From positions 15,004,001 through 15,068,000 of the forward strand of contig CM060734.1 in the NCBI GenBank assembly GCA_030704615.1: 64,000 nucleotides of DNA. Direction: 5' to 3'. The position numbers and the translations under genes were made by a program. The notes beneath the pieces were generated by a model. It had not been told where the DNA came from. It worked only from the letters and a program-made list of their open reading frames with translations, and did not search any database. This document shows, piece after piece, positions 23,446-33,504 of this stretch. The stretch is from Takakia lepidozioides. Taxonomy: Eukaryota; Streptophyta; Takakiopsida; Takakiales; Takakiaceae. Numbering within the stretch: the first letter of the stretch is position 1; each line of letters starts with the position of its first letter.

Positions 23446-24135
23446 CATGACCGGTTGAGTGTCAACACGGAGGTGCCACTAGTTGCTAGGGATAGTGCCG
23501 GTTCGAGCACTAGCGATACTAGTGGGTACACGAGATGAGGTGTGCGGTTTAGGCCACCTTCACCTCCTATGTCTTCTACGGAAGGTTCTGATTCGGATTG
23601 TGAATCAGGAGAACTCATACCGGCGGTGCAAGTTGTTTCCTTGCCATTGTTGTGGGACACAATGGAAGAGATGTATGGAGCTACCAAGGGGCCACGAAGG
23701 TACTTTGGGGCGGTGGGCACCATCGAGTTGGATGATTTTATCCAAGAGTTTGATAGTTGGTGTGATTTGCAGCAAATGCGCAATCCACAACTATTTACGC
23801 CTTTCATGGCATGGAAGGGGCTGTTTTAGCACCTTGAGGGGCCGCCTATGGATGATTACCATGAGTTCAGGCGGGGTCATGAGGTTGAGATCGAGGAGTG
23901 GAGGATGTACGGGTCACCCGACTATGTCTCCATCACTAGGGGCACTAGAGCCACGAGGGCAATGGCTACACCTGCCGCTGCACCGATAGCTTCAGCAAGT
24001 AGCAGTGGGACTAGTGGGACTGGTGGTACAGTAGCTACGACGTCCACCCAAGCCACTACCGCACCAGCACTAGTACCCGTGCCTGCCTTCAACCCTGTTG
24101 TAGAGTTCTTCAAAGAGTTGAGAGGGAACTACCAA
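23446..24135 (+). pseudogene. gag: gag of the DNMT element, N-terminal part
   Basis: Frame 1 reads from about 23446 through acidic and retrotransposon-gag-like sequence: STEGSDSDCESGEL, WDTMEEMYGATKGPRRYFG, IELDDFIQEFDSWCDLQQMR. Then come a Ser/Thr/Ala-rich linker and VVEFFKELRGNYQ, where the nested chromovirus interrupts it. Stops interrupt the frame at 23536 (TGA) and 23827 (TAG, between Phe and His-Leu-Glu-Gly). The true start codon is uncertain. It continues at 31113 with GVRTEKLRSLQEF once the inserted element and one ACCAA copy are removed. Confidence 0.65.
24131..24135. repeat. Target site duplication (left) of the chromovirus, ACCAA
   Basis: ACCAA abuts the LTR start TGTCGC and recurs at 31108-31112 directly after the 3' LTR end GCGACA. 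Confidence 0.95.
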
Positions 24136-24859
24136 TGTCGCGGCCCTTTGCCTTGAGGGCAGGGGGTCGGGACACATGAGGGGCTGCCCCTGTGGTGGGG
24201 GCAGCGGCAGCGATAGGTATGGGGGGCTGAAGCACCCTTGAGTGCCCAAGGCACTCAAGGAGGCGGAGGCGCTCACTAGGTGGAGCCCCGCACACCGGGT
24301 TGCGGTGGAGGTGGCTCCACAAGGGGTGGTGGTAGCTTAGTGGGACTTAGTGGGGGTGGCATAGGACTCACCATGGGGTGGAGACCTCGAGGTGGGAGTC
24401 GTGGGGAGTCTTGGGACTCATCACGGTCCATTGGGGCCGCGGTGAGTGGGCCAAGACTCACCGCGACTCACCACCGGGAGTCGAGGGTTTTCGTGGTGGT
24501 TCGCCATAAAATGGCATGGCTGGTTATGAAACCCCCGCGGACAGCTACAGAAGTATATATAGGGAGTAGTAACCCCGAGAACGGTGCAAGCCCGTTGGTG
24601 ACCAAAAACTAGTGAGTAAGCGAGCGAGCCGGAAAGCGACCAAAGAGTGGGGAGCTGTTCCGGACTGCCATCTACCAAAGGGAATTCTCCTAGTCCCAAA
24701 TAGGTGGAGGGTTTAGAGGGAAGCGGAAGGGGACCGTTATGTCCCGGTGAGCAGCCGAAACTCCAAGTTGGCCCGGCGGCCAGGTTGGGAGTCAGGCGCG
24801 CGCATCAAAGCGAGTAACTATGACTTGAAGGGGAGTTTACCGAAGTGAGGTGTGCGACA
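24136..24859 (+). repeat. 5' LTR of the chromovirus
   Basis: 724 bases, essentially identical to 30384-31107. A TATA box (TATATATAG, about 24554-24562) lies near two thirds of its length, so U3 is about 450 bases and transcription should start near 24590. Confidence 0.95.
24554..24562 (+). promoter_or_regulatory. LTR TATA box
   Basis: TATATATAG in the 5' LTR; the same sequence recurs in the 3' LTR at +6248. Confidence 0.75.
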
Positions 24860-24861
24860 CT

Positions 24862-24873
24862 TGGTATCAGAGC
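24862..24873 (+). promoter_or_regulatory. Primer binding site, initiator tRNA-Met
   Basis: TGGTATCAGAGC starts two bases after the 5' LTR end. It is the canonical plant retrotransposon PBS, complementary to the 3' end of initiator tRNA-Met. Confidence 0.95.
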
Positions 24874-24914
24874 TTAGAGTTCAGTACGCGATCGTCCTTG
24901 GGATTGGCCTCATC

Positions 24915-27900
24915 ATGGGGTCGGGCAAGCCGAAGCGAAAGCGGAACGGCCCAAAAGATGATGATCCCGGTGAGCCCGATGGGGGCGACGTGTCACCGAG
25001 GCGGCCGTTTGAGGAAGCGATTAATGTTTCCGAAAACGAGGCCGCTCAGGAGCGGGAGGAATCCGAGGAGTCGGAGCCCGAGGAATCTTTGAGAGCTCCG
25101 ACAAACCAAGAGATGCCTCCCATGCCGGCAGCCTTTTGGGAAGGGTTGTTGGCGCAGTTTGGCGGGACGTTGAAAGACGTGTTGAAGGCGGCTAATGCCA
25201 CTTCCACCAAGGCAAAGTTTAAGGTGAAGCCTAAGGAACCCGGCACCTTCGAGGGCGTTCGAAACCGGAAGGCACTCAACACCTGGCTCCTGGAGCTAGA
25301 GCAGTACTTCCGGGCGGCCAAGTTGAGTGACGAGGATCGGGTGGAAGTGGCTCCCACCTATTTGAGGGGCTATGCTCAACAATGGTGGCAGAAACGCCTT
25401 CACGACCGAGGCCCAAGCCCGGAAACCTTGAACTGGAGTGAGTTCAAGGAATTGATGAAGAGACAGTTTGTGCCCCTCAACGCATCCTGGCTTGCCCGGG
25501 ACAAGATGAGGAATTTGAAGCAAACAGATGACATTCGGGGGTATGTCCAGGCTTTCAATGTGCTGTTGCTCGAAGTCGCGGACATGGCAGAACCAGAAAT
25601 GGTCTTCAACTTTGTGGCGGGACTGGCCCCATGGGCTAGGCGGAAGTTGGAGGAGAAGCCACCCAAGACTTTGAACGAGGCAATTGAGAGAGCTGAATGT
25701 TTCTCGGATGTCCCTAGGGGTGAGAGACAAGGCCGTACGGAGCTGAACCACAAGAAGACCCGGCGGGAAGGTGACTCCTCCCGACCGGAAAAGAAGTGGG
25801 ATAGGCCACGCGGCGAAAATGGCACGTGGAAATCGAAGGGAGGTCCTTCACACGTCAAGGCGGCACCCGGTGCTTCGAAAGGAAAAGCGGGTGGAGCGAC
25901 TTATGGCGGACAGAAGGCGACCTTTGATGGAGTGTGTTTCAATTGCGGGGAGCCCGGGCACATGGCCAAGAAGTGCACGAAGCCCCGGCAATTGAACATG
26001 ACTCGGGCGACCACGGAGCTGTCGGAAGATACCATCAGTCGCTTGGTGGAAGCGGTGGTCGCCAGGACTTGCAAGGTAGGCAAATTTTCTTGTGAGTTGT
26101 ATCAGGAAACTGGCGCCTTACGAAAAGGGAGTCAGTTATTGTTCGTGGATGGGATAATATCCGGAACTAATGTGTCGTTGTTGGTGGACACAGGAGCGTC
26201 GCACTCCTTCATGACGCCGGCGGCGGCGCGAAAGTTGGGACTCCCGACAAGTGACGTGGGGGCCTCTATTGAGGTGCGCTCTGCCAAAGGAGAACCTCAG
26301 TTGGCGACAAGGTTGGCGTTTGATGTTCCTCTTCAACTGGGGAGTTGGGAGGGACGTGAGAACTTCACTATCTGCGAGATCGATGGAGTGGATCTCATTT
26401 TGGGAATGACCTTTTTGAGCAAATCCGGAGCGGTCATAGATGGCCGCAAGAGAGTAGTCACGCTGCCATGTGGGAATGGTGGCGAGGTTTTACGAGTGTC
26501 GGAAACGCCCAAATCCGTGGGAGGGCGAATAAACCTTCTATCAGCAAAGGAGTGGGCCGTGGAGGAGACACACGAGTCCCAGTTTTTGCTTTACATTAGA
26601 GAAGTGAAAGGAGAAGGCGATGGGGAGCCGAGCCCAGATTGGATCAAGGGGATTTTGGAGAAATACCAGGATGTGATGCCGGAGGATTTACCAAGCGGCT
26701 TGCCACCGCGAAGAGGAGTTGACCACAAAATTGAGGTGATACCGGGATCGGAACCGCCTGCCAAGGCGCCCTACCGGTTGAGCCACAAAGAGTTGGTCGA
26801 GCTGAAGACTCAGCTCAAAGATCTAATGTCAAAGGGGTACATCCGGCCGAGTAAGTCACCTTACGGAGCCCCGGTGCTATTTGCAGACAAGAAGGATGGG
26901 ACGCTGCGGATGTGTGTCGATTACAGGGCTCTGAATAAGGTGACTATCAAAAACCGGTACCCTTTGCCAAGGATCGACGACCTCTTCGATCGGTTGGCAG
27001 GAGCGAAGTATTTCAGCCGGATCGACTTGCGCTCCGGCTATCACCAAATTCGGGTGGCGGAAGGAGATGAGGAGAAGACCGCGTGCAGGACAAGGTATGG
27101 TTCATATGAGTTCTTGGTGATGCCTTTTGGGCTCACCAATGCACCAGCGACATTTAGCACGCTGATGAACAGCCTTTTCCAGGAGTGGTTGGATGACTTT
27201 GTGATCGTGTACATCGACGACATCTTGGTGTACTCGAAAACAAAGGAGGAGCACCTGGAGCACCTCAAAAGGGTGTTCCAAAAATTGCGAGAAGGGAAGC
27301 TGTATGCCAAAGCTTCAAAGTGCGAATTCGGGGTCACAAAAGTGGAGTTCTTGGGGCACGTGATTACACAGGATGGGATCAAAATGGATGACAGAAAGGT
27401 GAGGGCGATCTTGGACTGGGAGCCTCCGACTTCGGTCCCGGGAGTGCGATCCTTCCTAGGACTCGCCTCCTATTACCGGAAGTATGTGAGAAATTTCGCC
27501 AAGATCGCGGGGCCGCTGTCGGACCTTCTGTGTAAATCCAAAGTCTGGGTATGGAACACATTTTGTGGCCAAGCTTTTGCTGAATTGAAGCAGCGGATGA
27601 CGGAAGCTCCAGTCTTAAAAATCCCGGAGTTCGATCGTCCGTTTGAGATTCATACAGATGCATCGGACTTCGCAATTGGGGGTGTACTTATGCAAGATGG
27701 ACGTCCAGTGGCTTACGAAAGTAAGAAACTGAATGAAGTGGAGCGACGGTGGCCGACGCACGAAAAAGAGATGAAGGCGGTGGTACATTGCCTTGAACTC
27801 TGGCGCCACTATGTTGGTTCCAACCCAGTGAAGGTGTTCACGGACAATGTCACGGTGAAGTATTTTGCCACGCAGCCCAAGTTGTCCCCAAAACAACTTA

Positions 27901-29477
27901 GGTGGCAAGATACTTTGGCAGTGTTCGACGTGGATATCCAGTACAAACCGGGACGGGACAATGTGGTGGCCGATGCTTTAAGTAGAAAGCAGCAGCTCTT
28001 GTTGGTGTACAAGGGCGAGACGGCGCTCCAAAGGAAGATCCGGAAGGCTTGCCGGAAGGATGAGCTGGCAAAGTGCGTGATGCAGAACTTGAGAATGGGG
28101 GTTAAATCGCAGTTCCACTTGCAAAACGGACTGCTCCGGTATAAGCAAAAACGTCTCTATGTGCCAAAGGGAGGGATCAGGGATAGTCTCTTGAGAGAAT
28201 GCCATGATAGCCCGCTTGCGGGCCACGGTGGAGCCAAGCGCACTGCGGCACTCTTGAAGAAAGAGTATTTCTGGCCCAAACTGAGGGAGGAGGCAGAGGA
28301 GTATGTAAAGACATGCACCACATGCCAACAAAACCGGAGCGAGTATAAAAAGCAAGCGGGGCTGTTACAACCCTTGCCGATTCCAGAGGGGACTTGGGAA
28401 AGCGTCTCGATGGATTTCATGACTGCTATGCCGCTGTCAAAAGGATTCGATGCAATCATGGTGGTGGTAGATAGGTTCAGTAAAATGGCCCATTTCATCC
28501 CCACCAAGGAGACGGCAACTGCGCAGGAGACAGGGCGACTTTACTTCGCCCACGTCTTAAAGCATCATGGAGTCCCGAAGGATATTGTCTCGGACCGCGA
28601 CCCAAAGTTTACGAGTAAATTCTGGAGAGCACTTTGGAAGAAGATGGGGACGAGGCTGAAGATGAGCACCGCCTTCCGACCTACGACGGACGGCCAAACG
28701 GAAAGAGTGAATTCCGTAGTGAAGCAATTCTTGCGGAATTACGTGTCGGCAGACCAATCAGACTGGATGGAACACTTAGACGCGGCAGAGTTCTGTTATA
28801 ATAACACAGAACACTCCGCGACGGGAGTTTCCCCTTTTGTGTTGGTCTATGGAAAAGCACCTCTGGTGCCGACAAGTTGGGCCGCCCAGGACGTTGAGGA
28901 ACCGGCAGTAGCGGCGGTACTGGAAGAACGCGAGCGTTTGTTGAAGCTCGCAAAGTACAACATTGCCAAAGCTAGGAAACGGTATGAAAGGCAGGCGAAT
29001 CGGAAGCGGAGGGAAGTGAAGTTTGAGGCAGGCACAGAGGTCTGGTTGAACATCAAGAATTTTCGACTACCTCCGGAAATGAGTCCGAAGTTCGTACCTC
29101 CGTATGCGGGTCCCTTTCGCATTCGGAGGGTTATGAATGAGGATGTGTATGAATTGGAGCTGCCAGCAAACAGCAAGGTGCACCCAGTATTCCATGTCTC
29201 CCTTTTGAAGCCTTACTTCAAAGATGAAGCACGTCCGAATCGGCAGCAAGTGTTGCGTCCGCCACCTATGCTGTTGGATCATGAAAATGAACCCGAGTAC
29301 GAGGTGGAGGCAATACTTAAGTCGAGGAGGTTCAAGAACCGAGAAACGGAGTATCTCGTCAAATGGAAGGGCTATCATCTTGTGGAGGCATCTTGGGTGC
29401 GTGCCTCAGAAATGGGAAACGCATCCGAGGCAGTTGCAGCGTTCGAAGGGCGACCTCAAAAGCGGAAGAAGCGTTGA
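24915..29477 (+). CDS. Chromovirus gag-pol polyprotein with C-terminal chromodomain
   Basis: A single uninterrupted frame. I take the ATG at 24915 (1520 residues), because the frame upstream lacks ATG and covers the PBS. Domains in order: acidic N-terminus; retrotransposon gag (about 85-230); CCHC zinc knuckle [14 protein letters not shown] (about 341-354); aspartic protease with [10 protein letters not shown] (catalytic Asp about 425); reverse transcriptase with YIDDILVYS (from about 766); RNase H with [11 protein letters not shown] (about 914); integrase with an HHCC zinc module, then D (SMDFM), D (SDRDPKF) and E (TDGQTERVN); chromodomain (about 1461-1505) with [16 protein letters not shown] and SWV. 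All catalytic residues seen are intact. It makes the Gag particle and enzymes for reverse transcription and integration, and the chromodomain probably guides integration to marked chromatin. Confidence 0.95.
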   Translation: MGSGKPKRKRNGPKDDDPGEPDGGDVSPRRPFEEAINVSENEAAQEREESEESEPEESLRAPTNQEMPPMPAAFWEGLLAQFGGTLKDVLKAANATSTKAKFKVKPKEPGTFEGVRNRKALNTWLLELEQYFRAAKLSDEDRVEVAPTYLRGYAQQWWQKRLHDRGPSPETLNWSEFKELMKRQFVPLNASWLARDKMRNLKQTDDIRGYVQAFNVLLLEVADMAEPEMVFNFVAGLAPWARRKLEEKPPKTLNEAIERAECFSDVPRGERQGRTELNHKKTRREGDSSRPEKKWDRPRGENGTWKSKGGPSHVKAAPGASKGKAGGATYGGQKATFDGVCFNCGEPGHMAKKCTKPRQLNMTRATTELSEDTISRLVEAVVARTCKVGKFSCELYQETGALRKGSQLLFVDGIISGTNVSLLVDTGASHSFMTPAAARKLGLPTSDVGASIEVRSAKGEPQLATRLAFDVPLQLGSWEGRENFTICEIDGVDLILGMTFLSKSGAVIDGRKRVVTLPCGNGGEVLRVSETPKSVGGRINLLSAKEWAVEETHESQFLLYIREVKGEGDGEPSPDWIKGILEKYQDVMPEDLPSGLPPRRGVDHKIEVIPGSEPPAKAPYRLSHKELVELKTQLKDLMSKGYIRPSKSPYGAPVLFADKKDGTLRMCVDYRALNKVTIKNRYPLPRIDDLFDRLAGAKYFSRIDLRSGYHQIRVAEGDEEKTACRTRYGSYEFLVMPFGLTNAPATFSTLMNSLFQEWLDDFVIVYIDDILVYSKTKEEHLEHLKRVFQKLREGKLYAKASKCEFGVTKVEFLGHVITQDGIKMDDRKVRAILDWEPPTSVPGVRSFLGLASYYRKYVRNFAKIAGPLSDLLCKSKVWVWNTFCGQAFAELKQRMTEAPVLKIPEFDRPFEIHTDASDFAIGGVLMQDGRPVAYESKKLNEVERRWPTHEKEMKAVVHCLELWRHYVGSNPVKVFTDNVTVKYFATQPKLSPKQLRWQDTLAVFDVDIQYKPGRDNVVADALSRKQQLLLVYKGETALQRKIRKACRKDELAKCVMQNLRMGVKSQFHLQNGLLRYKQKRLYVPKGGIRDSLLRECHDSPLAGHGGAKRTAALLKKEYFWPKLREEAEEYVKTCTTCQQNRSEYKKQAGLLQPLPIPEGTWESVSMDFMTAMPLSKGFDAIMVVVDRFSKMAHFIPTKETATAQETGRLYFAHVLKHHGVPKDIVSDRDPKFTSKFWRALWKKMGTRLKMSTAFRPTTDGQTERVNSVVKQFLRNYVSADQSDWMEHLDAAEFCYNNTEHSATGVSPFVLVYGKAPLVPTSWAAQDVEEPAVAAVLEERERLLKLAKYNIAKARKRYERQANRKRREVKFEAGTEVWLNIKNFRLPPEMSPKFVPPYAGPFRIRRVMNEDVYELELPANSKVHPVFHVSLLKPYFKDEARPNRQQVLRPPPMLLDHENEPEYEVEAILKSRRFKNRETEYLVKWKGYHLVEASWVRASEMGNASEAVAAFEGRPQKRKKR

Positions 29478-30383
29478 TGGGGACATCAACCTTGGAGCGT
29501 GGGGGAGGAAATGCATGCTTAGCCCGGTTTAGCTAGCTCAGGAATCCGATTGCAAAAACTTGTATTGTACAAAAATTTGTGATAAAGGAAATGGGTTCCA
29601 AATATTGTGCGTCCTATTGTGTTTGGAATGGTGATGCATGGTGTGGTTGGCTGGTGTGTAGAATGCATGCTAGCTTACAAAAGTGGGAGAGGTAAATTGG
29701 GTTAATCGTGTGTTTGCGCAGTGCCGAAATCGGGTGACTCCCATCCAAGGGGCAAGGAAACTTGCGCCTTATTTGGGAGTTCAAGTGCTAGTGCGCACCT
29801 GGCGCGTGCGCGTACTATAACTGCGCTACCGAGGGGGTTGCCTTGTAGTGCGGGCTAACGCGGAAGCTACGTGCTTCCGTTCACGTACTATAATCGTGTA
29901 GCCTCGGGACGAAGTCGTAGTGCGGCTTCGGCGTGTTCCCGTACCTCAGGCCAGCATTCCAAGGCGGACCCAATTGTAGTGATTGGGGCGCACGGTTGGT
30001 TCAAGGTTATCTTCCTAGTCAAAGAGGGTTCCAGGTGAACCCTTGCTCAAGGTGATGCCAAAAGCGGCATCATGAGCGATCGCAAGCAATGTTGTTGCAG
30101 TAAGGCGATTCGATCCTCGGGGAGGATCGTTCCTTGGCCTTGAAGTAGGCCAAGAAGAGTGCACTGGGAGGAGCTGGAGAGGCTCCACCCTTGGCCGGGA
30201 CTTGGAGGAAGTCGGCCGAACTAGCTAGTGGAGAGTGGAGTCAAGTGTGGGGTTTGGTTCTTTGCCATGGGACGCCATGGTACGGAAACAAACTCCTTGA
30301 TGTGGGACGCCACAACTTGGATGTTCGTTTCTACAAAATGGACAAGTCGATGAGGACATCGACTCCCTGTTGGTAGGGGTGTG
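29478..30383 (+). other. Long 3' non-coding region of the chromovirus
   Basis: About 900 bases between the polyprotein stop and the 3' LTR, without a supported ORF. A purine tract (GTGGGGGAGGA) lies near 29499, far from the LTR; the bases before the LTR (TAGGGGTG) are a poor polypurine tract. CGTACTATAA occurs twice (29811 and 29885) in GC-rich, inverted-repeat-containing surroundings. Confidence 0.6.
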
Positions 30384-31107
30384 TGTCGCGGCCCTTTGCC
30401 TTGAGGGCAGGGGGTCGGGACACATGAGGGGCTGCCCCTGTGGTGGGGGCAGCGGCAGCGATAGGTATGGGGGGCTGAAGCACCCTTGAGTGCCCAAGGC
30501 ACTCAAGGAGGCGGAGGCGCTCACTAGGTGGAGCCCCGCACACCGGGTTGCGGTGGAGGTGGCTCCACAAGGGGTGGTGGTAGCTTAGTGGGACTTAGTG
30601 GGGGTGGCATAGGACTCACCATGGGGTGGAGACCTCGAGGTGGGAGTCGTGGGGAGTCTTGGGACTCATCACGGTCCATTGGGGCCGCGGTGAGTGGGCC
30701 AAGACTCACCGCGACTCACCACCGGGAGTCGAGGGTTTTCGTGGTGGTTCGCCATAAAATGGCATGGCTGGTTATGAAACCCCCGCGGACAGCTACAGAA
30801 GTATATATAGGGAGTAGTAACCCCGAGAACGGTGCAAGCCCGTTGGTGACCAAAAACTAGTGAGTAAGCGAGCGAGCCGGAAAGCGACCAAAGAGTGGGG
30901 AGCTGTTCCGGACTGCCATCTACCAAAGGGAATTCTCCTAGTCCCAAATAGGTGGAGGGTTTAGAGGGAAGCGGAAGGGGACCGTTATGTCCCGGTGAGC
31001 AGCCGAAACTCCAAGTTGGCCCGGCGGCCAGGTTGGGAGTCAGGCGCGCGCATCAAAGCGAGTAACTATGACTTGAAGGGGAGTTTACCGAACTGAGGTG
31101 TGCGACA
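30384..31107 (+). repeat. 3' LTR of the chromovirus
   Basis: 724 bases, same length as the 5' LTR with one base difference seen. Ends GCGACA and is followed by the second ACCAA target copy. Confidence 0.95.
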
Positions 31108-31901
31108 ACCAAGGGGTGAGGACAGAGAAGTTGCGGAGCTTGCAAGAGTTCCAACGGAAGCCGACCGAGAGCTTGAGAGAGGCTTTCACTCGCATGAGAC
31201 GCTTGATAAATGTAACCCAAGGGGTTACGGAAGCTCAGGCAGTCCAATTCTGGTATGGGATATTGGACAAGGAGCTGAGGAGAAGGGTGCGGGATGCAAT
31301 TCTCCTACAAGCGACCCAACCCACCTTAGCAAATGTGTTTTTGCTGGTAGAGCGGATAGAGCTGAACATGGTGGAGGAACGAGTGGTCATGGTGGGATTT
31401 GCTAAGGAGACACCACGGGGTAGTGGTGCTCCTAGCCAACCACTACCTCAACGTGCTCAAGGCAACAAGGGGGCTCATGTGAAGCTCAGGGCAGGGCAGA
31501 GAGGACCTCAGATGCAGGGGTCTCTCCCTTCATTTGCTGGCCAACAACGGGCGGATGTGGTGTGCTGGACATGTGGAGGACCCCATGTCAAGAAGGATTG
31601 CCCAGAAGGAGGCAAAGGGCCGGCACATGCACAGCCTGCACAGTTGCAGTGTGGGCATTGTGGCAAGCACAGGCATGGAGAGGCCCAGTGTTATGGTTTG
31701 CATCCTGAGTTGCGCCCAGGCCAGTTCCAATGGAACAATGGTGGCCGGGGGCGAGGTGGAGCAGCCCAGAGAGGACAAGGTGCAGGCCAAGGGCAAGCTC
31801 AACATGGCCAAGGACGCGGAGGTCAGGGTGTTGACCAAGGCATGGCCAACCGGCTTCAGCAGCTAGACTATCAGACTACGGCCGGATCACCCTACAGATA
31901 G
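31108..31901 (+). pseudogene. gag: gag of the DNMT element, C-terminal part with two zinc knuckles
   Basis: Continues gag after the nested insertion: KLRSLQEFQRKPTESLREAF and AVQFWYGILDKELRRRV are typical of the gag C-terminal half. A Gln/Gly-rich nucleocapsid follows with two Cys-rich knuckles, CWTCGGPHVKKDC and CGHCGKHRHGEAQC. The frame stops at 31899 (TAG). The next recognisable coding (protease tail) is in the +1 frame from about 31915, so there is either a frameshift site or, more likely, a deletion that removed the start of the protease. Confidence 0.7.
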
Positions 31902-31914
31902 CTCAGTGATGTGA

Positions 31915-33504
31915 GCCAAGGCCATTGTGACAGACGCGGTCTCGTACGATGTCCTGGTTGGTGGGGCAGTGTTGTACCCCATGGGCTTCACCCTGGATTT
32001 TTGGGAGGAGTCAGCTTTCTATAGGCCTGGATGGCAGTCAGGGGAGGGCCGGCGTGTGCAGCTCCCCTTGATGTTCATAGGAGGAGTTGCGGTTGCCCAG
32101 CGAGGCAAGATGCCGACACTAGCAGCATTCACAGCGGCAGTGAGTTGGCCTGGAGAGTTGCTTGAGGGCAACGCTTATTTAGAGGATACACCACCTTCGG
32201 GAGAGCATGATGACATGTATGGTATGGCGGAGTTGCCTACCATGGTTGCTCAGACTCCATTGTGGGGCACGTGCAAGGATTTGCTGCGGGATGCTGATCG
32301 ACGAGTGCAACAAGCCTGGGTGGAGGCTTTTGTACCGTCAAGAGAGGAGGAGAGTGCGGGGATTGCACCAGGACCACCTCAATTGTCTCCATTGGACACC
32401 ACACCTATTGTGTGGCAGTATCCGGATGAAGGCATTTGTCTTCTGGACTTATTTGGCGGGATCAGCACCGGATTGGCTGCTGTGTTACAGGCAGGTGTAC
32501 GAGTTTGGCGTTACCTGTATGTGGAGAGGGATGAGACTGCACGACGCGTTTCAATTTGCCATGTTGCTCAGTTGGTGCAGCAGTACGGTGAGTTGTTGCC
32601 GGTGTCTGCAGTTCGTGGATATCAGCAGGCCTTGCCAGCAGACATTTCGTTGCTGGGGGCGCATGATTTGGAGCGGGTTGGCTCCATTGATCTGGTAGTG
32701 GCAGGTTGGCCCTGCCAAGGGCATTCATCAGCCGGGCATGGCAATGGATTGTGAGACTCGACGTCGGGTTTGTTTTGGGAGATGGTGCGGGTTTTGCACC
32801 ACTTGCAGATTCATCAAGCTGTATCTCCAGCATACATCTTGGAGAATGTGCCACTGATGGGCGATTCTCGGGCCAGGGTGATGGCCAGTGTGCATCAAGT
32901 CCGGTCGTGGCTTGGGTCAGCAGTGTTGCTAGATGCAGCTACAGTGGGGTCACGGGCTCATCGTCCACGGCTATGGTGGACTAACTTGATGCCACCCGCA
33001 CTGCTCAAGCGTGCATTTGATGGGGTGCAGCGGCCAGCACATCTCACAGTGGATAGCATTCTGGACACAGGGAGGCAGTCTCAACGTGTGAGACACGATG
33101 ACCGTTCGCCTTTGGCAGTGGTCAACAAGGTGGGTCAACCACGAGCAGCATTACCTACACTGCTCAGCTTCCCAGGATCGCATGCTTTCTGGGATAGTGG
33201 ACCTGGCCTCCTGTGGGATGCTCAGTTGCAACAGTTAGTGGAGCCTAATGCTGACGAGCGTGAGCGGGCAATGGGTTTTCCCATTGGTACCATGACAGTG
33301 TCGTCTCTTTCTGAGGCATCACGTCGTCAGGTGTTGGGGCAAGCAATGGATCTCAATTGCTTGACCTGGATTATTAGCTTGGCTATGGCTGAACAACGTA
33401 GAGTGCGGAGTACACTTCCCTCGATGGTCTCTCTGCCTACCGAGTCAGTACAGGCAGTGAGTAGGGGCGAGCATGTGAAGACCACAGGGTGCAGGCATCC
33501 ATAG
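31915..33504 (+). pseudogene. Protease remnant plus DNMT3-like cytosine-5 DNA methyltransferase
   Basis: Frame 1 starts with the end of a retropepsin-like region (AIVTDAVSYDVLVGG, YPMGFTLDFWEES); the catalytic DTG/DSG is not present upstream. From about 32437 it encodes a C5-methyltransferase with motifs in DNMT3 order: I (LLDLFGGISTGL, SAM binding), II-like (YLYVERDETA), IV (DLVVAGWPCQGHSSAG, catalytic Cys), LFWEMVRVLHHLQ, VI (YILENVPLMGD), VIII (GSRAHRPRLWW) and X-like near the end (VLGQAMDLN). The layout and the GLFWEM and LWWTNL blocks resemble DNMT3, not DRM, where motifs are permuted. A TGA at 32752, just after motif IV, and TAG at 33502 interrupt it. If translated whole, it would methylate cytosines, perhaps in the element's own DNA. 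Fused in frame with pol. Confidence 0.8.

Larger units (their letters stand above)
24136..31107 (+). mobile_element. Intact chromovirus (Ty3/gypsy) nested in gag of the DNMT element
   Basis: 6972 bases with two 724-base LTRs, PBS, one uninterrupted gag-pol frame ending in a chromodomain, and a 5-bp target duplication. The LTRs begin TGTCGC and end GCGACA, a perfect 6-bp terminal inverted repeat. I find a single LTR difference (G at 24845 versus C at 31093), so insertion was very recent and the copy may be competent. It lies in the same orientation as its host element and splits the gag codons for Asn-Tyr-Gln and Gly-Val-Arg. Confidence 0.95.

Noticed and set aside
24070-24699. ORFs inside the chromovirus LTRs on both strands (repeated at 30225-30947)
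   Set aside because: They occur identically in both LTRs, have no recognised motif and are by-products of GC-rich LTR sequence.
24852-24914. Polyprotein start at 24852
   Set aside because: It would need a GTG start and would overlap the primer binding site; the first ATG is at 24915.
31098-31112. A gag start codon at 31098
   Set aside because: This frame begins inside the 3' LTR; the real gag N-terminus lies left of the nested element.
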